Shown: piece after piece, positions 45,235-51,844 of the stretch
How positions within the stretch are numbered: position 1 is the first letter of the stretch
How the letters are laid out: each line of letters opens with the position of its first letter
Source of the DNA: CAZNOG01 sp964574635
GTDB lineage: Bacteria > Bacteroidota > Bacteroidia > Flavobacteriales_D > Cryomorphaceae
Direction: 5' to 3'
DNA length: 64,000 bases
Assembly: GCA_964574635.1 (NCBI GenBank)
Contig: CAZNOG010000013.1
Location: forward strand, 44,752 to 108,751
The notes under the pieces: generated by a model
Databases searched by the model: none
What the model was told of the DNA's origin: nothing
The model's input: only the letters and a program-made list of their open reading frames with translations
Position numbers and translations under genes: made by a program

Positions 45235-46101
45235 ATGCGTAATTCCTTGCCGTTTATCCTTTCCGTTGTGTTGTTCGCCCTGTGCATCGATGTGCGTGCG
45301 CAATCCGTGTCGTCGAAGTTGTCGGAAGCGCAAAAACTCTACGATGAACAGGAATTCGAGGGTGCTCTCGGGATCTTGGAAGAAATGGGGGAATCGGAGG
45401 CGGAAGCATTGGTTTTGAAAGGACATTGTTTTCAGGAAGAGGAGAAGTACGTAGCGGCTCTGCAAGCGTATGAAGCGGCTGAAAAGGCATCGCCGGAATG
45501 GTCGCTGCCCAAGGCTTTTCAGGGTGCGGCGCTGATCAATTTGGGACATTACAAGCGCGCCGTGCGAAAGGTGAATGAGGCGCTGAAGATCGATCCGGAC
45601 TTGCCGGAAGGGCATTATTATCTGGGCAATGCGGCGTACTTTGAGTTTAAACCCAATGCGGCCATTAGGCACTACAACCGCGCGCTGGAACTGAATCCCG
45701 AATACCGAAACGCCATGTACATGCGCGCCGCGGCCTACGCCGAACTTGAAAAATACGGTCAGGCCCTGGGCGATTACGAAGGAGTGATTGCACTCGATCC
45801 GACGCTGGAGGTGGCGCGATTCAACGCCGCGGTAATCCGACTGCAAAATCACGAATACGAAAAGGCGGCGGAATTGCTGAAAGACATCGACCCGCAAAAA
45901 CTCCCCACCCCGGCCGACTACCACTATTACCAAGGCGAAGCTCTGTACTTTGCCAAGCGCGAAGAGGAGGCTTGTGAATTCTACCTCGTAGCCGCCAAAA
46001 TGGGCGACGCCGAGTCGAAGGAAATTTACGACCGATACTGCGTAAACAAGGAAGAGCGGGAAGAAGAATTGAAAATGCGGACGATCCGCATGGCGTTCTG
46101 A
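45235..46101 (+). CDS. Secreted tetratricopeptide repeat protein
   Basis: 288-residue exported protein. The signal peptide (RNSLPFILSVVLFALCIDVRAQ) is cleaved near residue 23. About six TPR-like helix pairs follow: AQKLYDEQEFEGALGILEEM, GHCFQEEEKYVAALQAYEAA, GAALINLGHYKRAVRKVNEAL, GNAAYFEFKPNAAIRHYNRAL, RAAAYAELEKYGQALGDYEG and VIRLQNHEYEKAAELLKDI, most with the canonical Gly-Tyr/Ala spacing. The C-terminus is Glu/Arg-rich. TPR proteins act as protein-protein scaffolds; nothing in the neighbourhood fixes the partner. ATG 45235 is used because it begins the signal peptide. It converges with the PBP4-type gene, leaving 40 bases with no clear terminator. Confidence 0.85.
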   Translation: MRNSLPFILSVVLFALCIDVRAQSVSSKLSEAQKLYDEQEFEGALGILEEMGESEAEALVLKGHCFQEEEKYVAALQAYEAAEKASPEWSLPKAFQGAALINLGHYKRAVRKVNEALKIDPDLPEGHYYLGNAAYFEFKPNAAIRHYNRALELNPEYRNAMYMRAAAYAELEKYGQALGDYEGVIALDPTLEVARFNAAVIRLQNHEYEKAAELLKDIDPQKLPTPADYHYYQGEALYFAKREEEACEFYLVAAKMGDAESKEIYDRYCVNKEEREEELKMRTIRMAF

Positions 46102-46141
46102 TTGCGGCTTTTCTTTTTACCGCGTCGGCGGACTCCCAAGA

Positions 46142-47563
46142 TTACATATCCCCGTATATGCGCAGGAGATAATTCTCGATATCCTTCCTGACGTCGAGTC
46201 CCGACCCTTGAAAATTATTCACCACCACCGCGAAGGCCAATTCCCGCCCGGTATACGTGGTGAAATACCCCGCGTAGGCCCGAACTTTCTCCATGGATCC
46301 GCTCTTGGCGCGCAAGTTTCCCGCGAGGTTGGTGCGTGAGGCGAACCACTTCATGCTGCCTTCCCGCCCAGCGAGGGGCAAGACCGACAAGACTTCTTTC
46401 TTGAGCTCGGGGTCCAGACGGGCGTGTCTGAGGATTTGAATCAATTGACGCGCGGAGATGGCGGTGAATCGCGACAGTCCGCTGCCGTCGTATGCGAAAT
46501 ACGGGTACCGGGTTTGGCAAATGCCGCGGTAATACTCGTCCATAACCTCGAGACCTCCCTCTACCGTGGGTTTTCCCTCGTGGGCGCCCAGTTGCAACAG
46601 AAGGGCCTCGGCGAAAAGGTTGTCGCTTTCCACATTGGTATGACGCGCCAACTCGGCCAATCTCGGCGATTGGAACTCGTCCAGCACCGTGTAGGTGGCG
46701 GGTTCCAGAGGGATATTCTCCACGGTGTACCCGCGGGCAATTCGTACTCCGGACTCGTTCAAGGCCCGGTGAAAATGAAAAGAGGCGAACAGCCCCGGGT
46801 CGGGCAAAGCGCCTTTGATGGTGTATCTGGAATTTCCGGCCGGCAAAGTGCCGCGCACGATGCGTTTCGTGTCGAGGGGAGAACCGAAAATAAACGCCCG
46901 GTCGGATTGAATGGTGGAAGCCAGCACTTCGGAAGAGATTTGCAGGTTGGGCACCTCAGGGTACACTTCCGTGATGCGCGCCGTATCGCCGGGTTGGTCG
47001 GGAACGTGGAAAGAAACGAAGTACGTATTGTCGTTGAAATTAAAACCCGACGCTCCGGTTCCGTAATAATTCCCCATGTCTTCCCAGATGCGTGTGCGCG
47101 GAAGCGTGGCGCCGAGAAAGTGGGCCGTATTGACCCGCACCCTGCCCGCGACGGAATCGATGCCTGCGGATTTCACCGCCTCCACCCATCGGTTGAGCAT
47201 GGCCTCCGCGTCGTGATCGAAGTGGCGGGAAGCCAAAGACGGGTCGCCACCTCCCACCAAAATCAAATCGCCGTGCAGCACCCCGTCCGACAGTTTACCC
47301 ATGTAGCCGAGGAGGGTGCGGAATTTGAAATCGGCGCCGAGGACGTCGACGGCGGCGACGGTGGTCGCCACTTTCCACACGGAGGCCGGGCAGAGTCGAG
47401 TATCGGCGTTCGCCTCGTCGATGACTTCGCCGGTGAGGATATCCACGACCATGGCCGAGACGGAGGCGGCGGAATCACCGACGATGGTCTGAGAATCGGG
47501 GATTTGGGCGAAGCCCGAAAAAACCGAGATCAAAATGAGGGACAGGGCGATCGGAAGGCGCAT
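46142..47563 (-). CDS. dacB: D-alanyl-D-alanine carboxypeptidase/endopeptidase, PBP4 family
   Basis: 473-residue periplasmic serine peptidase (S13 family) that trims or cleaves peptidoglycan cross-links. Signal peptide LPIALSLILISVFSGFAQ (cleaved ~20). The three penicillin-binding motifs are present: S-x-x-K as PASVWK (Ser ~61, Lys ~64), S-x-N as ESDNLF (~310), and KSG in place of KTG (AKSGSMEKV, ~420). The long insertion between the first two motifs, with DLILVGGGDPSL, is typical of PBP4/DacB. KSG is a common substitution in this family. The gene is divergent from the third asnB-like gene, with a 73-base shared upstream region. Confidence 0.92.
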   Translation of the reverse strand: MRLPIALSLILISVFSGFAQIPDSQTIVGDSAASVSAMVVDILTGEVIDEANADTRLCPASVWKVATTVAAVDVLGADFKFRTLLGYMGKLSDGVLHGDLILVGGGDPSLASRHFDHDAEAMLNRWVEAVKSAGIDSVAGRVRVNTAHFLGATLPRTRIWEDMGNYYGTGASGFNFNDNTYFVSFHVPDQPGDTARITEVYPEVPNLQISSEVLASTIQSDRAFIFGSPLDTKRIVRGTLPAGNSRYTIKGALPDPGLFASFHFHRALNESGVRIARGYTVENIPLEPATYTVLDEFQSPRLAELARHTNVESDNLFAEALLLQLGAHEGKPTVEGGLEVMDEYYRGICQTRYPYFAYDGSGLSRFTAISARQLIQILRHARLDPELKKEVLSVLPLAGREGSMKWFASRTNLAGNLRAKSGSMEKVRAYAGYFTTYTGRELAFAVVVNNFQGSGLDVRKDIENYLLRIYGDM

Positions 47564-47636
47564 GGAACCGATTTTTATAGAAAGAATGCAAGAAACAAGT
47601 ATTTGGTATACTTTCGAGGCGAAAACGCGAATTATT

Positions 47637-49529
47637 TTGTGTGGATTAACCGGAATTTGGGCCCCCTCTTCCCTTGATGACGGAGAACGGAATTCGCTGG
47701 AAACAGCCGCGGCGGGTATGCAGCGCCGGGGACCGGATCACGAAGGCGTGGTGCATTTCGACCGGGCCTCTCTCGGGCATCGCCGGCTCTCCATCATCGA
47801 CGTGGACGACCGCAGCCACCAGCCGATGACATCGGATTGCGGACGGTACGCGTTGGTTTACAACGGAGAAATTTACAATTTCAGGGAGTTGCGCGCAGGG
47901 ATGGCCGCCAAGGGGGAAGTTTTCAAAACCCAAGGCGACACCGAAGTATTGCTGCGAGGGTTGATGAGGCAAGGCCGTGGATTTCTATGTGAGATCAACG
48001 GTTTTTTTGCGTTTTCCTTTTACGATTCCCACGAGCACACTTTGCTTCTGGCACGGGATCGCTTCGGCATCAAACCGCTGTACACCGCCGAACACAACGG
48101 TCGGTTTTACTTTTCGAGTACTCTGAAGGCGTTGATGGACATGGGGATTCCCCGCGAAATCGACCGGGAAGGGCTGGCCCTCTACCTGCAGCTTTCGTAC
48201 ATACCCGCACCGAAAACCATGCTGTCCGCCGGCCGGAAAGTCATGCCGGGGGAATGGGTAAGCGTTGGTCCCGGCGGCGTGGAAAGGGGCAGCTTTTACA
48301 AACTTCCCGAAGGCGACCCCGACCCCGTGGCGACCGCAGGAGATGCGCGGGACCGGTTGAGGGAATTGATGTCGGATTCCGTGCACATGCGGCTGACGTC
48401 GGATGTGCCGGTGGGGACGTTTCTGAGCGGTGGCATGGATTCGGCGGTGATCGCATCATTGGCGGTGAAGGCCGGTGAAAAGCCCCCCGCATTTTCCATC
48501 GGTTTTCCCGATCATCCGTACTTCGACGAATCGGTTCATGCCGCGGCCACAGCCCGACATTTGGGACTGGAGCACCACGTGCACGAAGTCACCTCGGCCG
48601 AATTGGAGTCCGGGCCCGAGATGGTTTTGGACGCTTTCGACGAGCCCTTCGCGGATTCTTCAGCGGTGTTGGTAAACATGTTGTCGGAATTCGCCTCCCG
48701 CCACGTAAGAGTGGCCTTGAGCGGCGACGGCGCCGATGAGTTGTTCGGTGGGTACAACAAGCACCGTGCGATGCTCAAATCGCTGCGGGGCGGGGCGTTG
48801 AACCACACCATACGCCGCGCCCAACCGCTGCTGAACTTTTTGCCGGCTTCGCGAAACGGCAGCTGGGGCAACAATTTCCGGCAATTGCAGAGGTATGGAA
48901 AAGGCCTGAAACTCGATTTCAACGAACGGTATTGGGCGTGGGCGTGCTTTACGTATCCCGACGACGTGGCCGCCTTACTGCGCGGGTCCATGCCGGAAAG
49001 ACCGCCCTTTATAGGTGAACTGCTCTCGGGCTTGAACCCCCTGGAATTCAACTCCGTGCTGCGCACCGACGTGCGGTTGGTCTTGGCCAACGACATGCTC
49101 TACAAAGTGGACAGCATGAGCATGTACCACGGCTTGGAAGTGCGCGTACCCTTTCTCGATCACCGCGTAGTTGATTTCGCTTTTTCCCTGCCGGCGGCCG
49201 CCAAAATGGACGGCAAAATCGGCAAGCGGTTGTTGCGCGATGCGTTTGCCGATGGATTTCCCGGCAATCACTTCCCCACGCGGAAAAAGGGATTCGAAGC
49301 GCCGCTTATGCATTGGTTCGGTGGACCGCTGCGCACGCTCCTCGACGATCTGCTGCACAGGGAGCGCTTGGGCGACGAAGGGATTTTCGACCCCGGCGTA
49401 GTGGCTTCGCTGCGCAGCCGCATGGCGTCGCGGTCGCCGGGCGACAGTCCGCACACCCTGTGGGCACTGCTCGTTTTCCAGTACTGGAAGGCAAAGTACA
49501 TCGATCAAACCTTACCTTCGACGACGTAA
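47637..49529 (+). CDS. Asparagine synthetase B-like amidotransferase (third of three)
   Basis: 630-residue AsnB-family enzyme. The start must be TTG 47637, because the next codon is the catalytic Cys (reads M-C-G-L-T-G-I-W); upstream ATGs would bury this Cys, which has to be N-terminal. RRGPDHEG, YNGEIYNFREL and QGDTEVLLRG form the glutaminase site, FLSGGMDSAVIASLA (~255) the ATP loop, and LSGDGADELFGGYNKH the synthetase site. A -7-like TACTTTCG lies at 47609-47616, without a good -33. It is followed after 8 bases by a glycosyltransferase, the third such pair. By sequence it is the most canonical AsnB of the three. Substrate unknown; glycan amidation inferred from context. Confidence 0.87.
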   Translation: MCGLTGIWAPSSLDDGERNSLETAAAGMQRRGPDHEGVVHFDRASLGHRRLSIIDVDDRSHQPMTSDCGRYALVYNGEIYNFRELRAGMAAKGEVFKTQGDTEVLLRGLMRQGRGFLCEINGFFAFSFYDSHEHTLLLARDRFGIKPLYTAEHNGRFYFSSTLKALMDMGIPREIDREGLALYLQLSYIPAPKTMLSAGRKVMPGEWVSVGPGGVERGSFYKLPEGDPDPVATAGDARDRLRELMSDSVHMRLTSDVPVGTFLSGGMDSAVIASLAVKAGEKPPAFSIGFPDHPYFDESVHAAATARHLGLEHHVHEVTSAELESGPEMVLDAFDEPFADSSAVLVNMLSEFASRHVRVALSGDGADELFGGYNKHRAMLKSLRGGALNHTIRRAQPLLNFLPASRNGSWGNNFRQLQRYGKGLKLDFNERYWAWACFTYPDDVAALLRGSMPERPPFIGELLSGLNPLEFNSVLRTDVRLVLANDMLYKVDSMSMYHGLEVRVPFLDHRVVDFAFSLPAAAKMDGKIGKRLLRDAFADGFPGNHFPTRKKGFEAPLMHWFGGPLRTLLDDLLHRERLGDEGIFDPGVVASLRSRMASRSPGDSPHTLWALLVFQYWKAKYIDQTLPSTT

Positions 49530-49537
49530 AAGCCGAC

Positions 49538-50731
49538 ATGCCACGCATTCTTCGCATCATCAACCGATTCAATTTGGGCGGACCCACGTACAACGCCGCC
49601 TACCTGACGAAATACCTGCCCGACCGTTTCGAAACCATGTTGGTGGGCGGTATGAAAGACGCCTCCGAAGACAGTTCGCGGTTCATCGTGGAGAATCTGG
49701 GCATTACGCCCAGGGTATTGCCCGACATGTACCGGGACATCAGTTTGCGAAACGATTGGATGGCGTACAAAAAGATTCGCGAATTGATCGAGGAGTTCAA
49801 ACCCGACATCGTCCATACGCACGCTTCCAAGCCGGGGGCCTTAGGGAGGTGGGCGGCACACAAAGCCGGCGTTCCGGTGATCATCCACACCTTTCACGGC
49901 CACGTGTTCCACTCCTATTTCAACGCGGCCAAAACCGGATTGTACAAAAGGTTGGAGCGGAAATTGGCTTCGGTGAGTACGCGCATCATCGCCATCAGCG
50001 ACAAGCAGAAGGAAGAACTGGCGTACGAACATTCGATCTGCCCGCCGGAAAAGGTGGAGGTGGTTCCGCTGGGGTTCGACTTGGCGCGGTTTTCCAACGA
50101 CGTCGACGACATGCGCGACGTATTCAGGCAAGAATTCCATTTGGGCGACGACGAGGTGGCCGTCGGGATCGTGGGCCGTTTGGTGCCCATCAAAAACCAC
50201 CACATGTTTTTGGACGCGCTGAAGTGGGCGCGCGACCACAGCAGCCGGAAACTCAAGGGATTCATCGTAGGCGACGGGGAGTCGGCGCAAGATCTGGAAG
50301 AGTACGCCGGCGCGATCGGGCTGAGGCATACCCGGGACTCGTCGGAGGAGGCCGATGTGTATTTTTGTGGGTGGGTAAAAAAAATCGAATACGTCATAGC
50401 AGGGGTGGACATCGTGGCTTTGACGTCGAAAAACGAGGGAACGCCCGTGAGCCTGATCGAGGCGCAGGCGGGAGAACGGCCCATCGTTTCGACCAGCGTG
50501 GGGGGAATCGAAGACGTGGTGATGCCCGACCGTTCGGCGCTGTTGTGTTCGCCCCACGACGGGGACAGCTTCAGCCGGAACTTGGTGCGCATGGCGGAAG
50601 ACGACGGTATGCGGCTTCGATTCGGCAAGGCGGGAGGAGAATTCGTGAAACACAAATTTCACTACCAAAGATTGGTGAATGACTTTGCCGCGTTGTACGA
50701 CCGCCTGCTGGAAGAACGAAAAGGAAGGTGA
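49538..50731 (+). CDS. Glycosyltransferase, GT4 family
   Basis: 397-residue GT-B glycosyltransferase. The N-terminal acceptor loop is ILRIINRFNLGGPTYNAAYL, and VHTHASKPGALGRWAA with HTFHGHVFHSYF are typical of GT4 enzymes acting on UDP-sugars. The C-terminal domain carries VEVVPLGFDLARF, VGIVGRLVPIKNHHMFLDAL, YFCGWVKK and the catalytic E-x7-E region SKNEGTPVSLIEAQAGERPIV. ATG 49538 follows the third asnB-like stop by 8 bases. A weak 14/19 resemblance to the dispersed element at ~50358-50376 falls in the YFCGW codons and is probably chance. Confidence 0.9.
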   Translation: MPRILRIINRFNLGGPTYNAAYLTKYLPDRFETMLVGGMKDASEDSSRFIVENLGITPRVLPDMYRDISLRNDWMAYKKIRELIEEFKPDIVHTHASKPGALGRWAAHKAGVPVIIHTFHGHVFHSYFNAAKTGLYKRLERKLASVSTRIIAISDKQKEELAYEHSICPPEKVEVVPLGFDLARFSNDVDDMRDVFRQEFHLGDDEVAVGIVGRLVPIKNHHMFLDALKWARDHSSRKLKGFIVGDGESAQDLEEYAGAIGLRHTRDSSEEADVYFCGWVKKIEYVIAGVDIVALTSKNEGTPVSLIEAQAGERPIVSTSVGGIEDVVMPDRSALLCSPHDGDSFSRNLVRMAEDDGMRLRFGKAGGEFVKHKFHYQRLVNDFAALYDRLLEERKGR

Positions 50732-50793
50732 GGGAACGGGGATTGAAGATGGGCGAGCAACACTTTATCGCACAAGCATTTCGCCATTGTCGA

Positions 50794-50812
50794 GCCACAC
50801 CCACAAAAACCC
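50794..50812 (-). repeat. Dispersed GT-rich element, copy 7 (perfect)
   Basis: GGGTTTTTGTGGGTGTGGC exactly on the minus strand, 62 bases after the glycosyltransferase stop and 140 bases before the export lipoprotein start. Confidence 0.85.
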
Positions 50813-50886
50813 GGCACACCCCTTCGCATCGCCGATTCGGGCCATAAATCGGGGCGTCGAAAGTGGGATTCCCGGCAGTGCGATAA

Positions 50887-50923
50887 TTTGCACCTTCACA
50901 AACCGCTATTTTTTATACTTTCG
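50887..50923 (+). promoter_or_regulatory. Candidate promoter of the export/kinase operon
   Basis: TTTG (50887-50890) and TACTTTCG (50916-50923), resembling -33 and -7 elements with a long 25-base spacer. TACTTTCG also precedes the third asnB-like gene, and TACTTTCA precedes paaZ, suggesting that TACTTT(C/T)(G/A) is a common -7 variant in this genome. Confidence 0.35.
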
Positions 50924-50953
50924 GGGTTTTATCTCTGGCAGACAAACGGATTT

Positions 50954-51736
50954 ATGAAGAACCTGATATTCTGGGTTTTGATTGCCTTGGCGGCGACCAG
51001 CTGCAACATCAACAAGGATATACTATTCAAAACACCCACCGATTTCACTTACGACGAAGTAAGTGACACACTGAAGGCTTCATCGACCATATCACCGAGC
51101 AACATCCTGAGTTTTAGCTTTTTCACCGGAAACGGCCACTTGTTGGTGGAGCAAGGTTTGGGCAGTTCCGTATTGGGTTCGTCGGGTGGAATTGACCGCA
51201 ACTACCTGAATACCCGAAATCAAATTTTGTATTTGGTGGATGAAGACGGCACGGTGAAGATGCCCGTGCTGGGGCGCGTGGCGCTGGCGGGGCTGACCGT
51301 GCGGGAGGCGGAAACCCTGTTGGAAGACCTTTATTCGGTGTATTACAACGATCCCTTCGTGATCCTTTCGGTGCAAAACAACCGCGTGGTCGTATCGCCC
51401 GGGGGCGGTGGCCGTGCGCAAGTGATCACGTTGACCAACAACAACACCTCCGTGCTCGAAGCGCTCTCCATGGTGGGCGGCGTGGATGCGCGCGGAGACG
51501 CCAGCAAGGTGAAGTTGATCCGGAAAAACCGCGATACGGGGCACCGGGAGGTGTACCAACTGGATTTGTCGACCATTCACGGTTTGGACGAAGCCGATAT
51601 GATCGTGCAGGGAAACGACATTATTTATGTGCAGCCCCTCCCTTGGTTGGCCCGGGAATTCGTGCAGGAAATCACACCCATCGTGACCTTGGTGTCCACG
51701 ACGGCTCTCCTCATCACCATATTGAACATCAAGTAA
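50954..51736 (+). CDS. Outer-membrane polysaccharide export lipoprotein (Wza-like)
   Basis: 260-residue lipoprotein of the polysaccharide export family. The signal (NLIFWVLIALAATSC) gives a lipidated Cys at about 17. The SLBB/export core shows LSFSFFTGNGH, then LVDEDGTVKMPVLGRVALAGLTVREAE, the strand-helix typical of the Poly_export domain, VILSVQNNRVVVSPG, and a SLBB-like VLEALSMVGGVDARGDASKVKLIR. A hydrophobic C-terminal helix (IVTLVSTTALLITILNI) is characteristic of Bacteroidota versions. With Wzc it would form the envelope-spanning export channel. ATG 50954 is chosen because it opens the signal peptide. The kinase gene starts 108 bases later on the same strand. Confidence 0.92.
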   Translation: MKNLIFWVLIALAATSCNINKDILFKTPTDFTYDEVSDTLKASSTISPSNILSFSFFTGNGHLLVEQGLGSSVLGSSGGIDRNYLNTRNQILYLVDEDGTVKMPVLGRVALAGLTVREAETLLEDLYSVYYNDPFVILSVQNNRVVVSPGGGGRAQVITLTNNNTSVLEALSMVGGVDARGDASKVKLIRKNRDTGHREVYQLDLSTIHGLDEADMIVQGNDIIYVQPLPWLAREFVQEITPIVTLVSTTALLITILNIK

Positions 51737-51844
51737 TGGCGGTGTCGGCTCCATCATGCGCGTTGTACGGGAATGCCATCTTGAAGTGCGAAACCGAAAA
51801 TGCGCAGGGTCTCGGGCCAGCGCTACGTGACGAATCGATTTAGG

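Noticed and set aside
50358..50376. Another copy of the dispersed element (exact 12-mer TTTTTGTGGGTG)
   Set aside because: Only 14/19 matches, and it encodes YFCGW, a motif expected in GT4 enzymes, so coincidence is likely.
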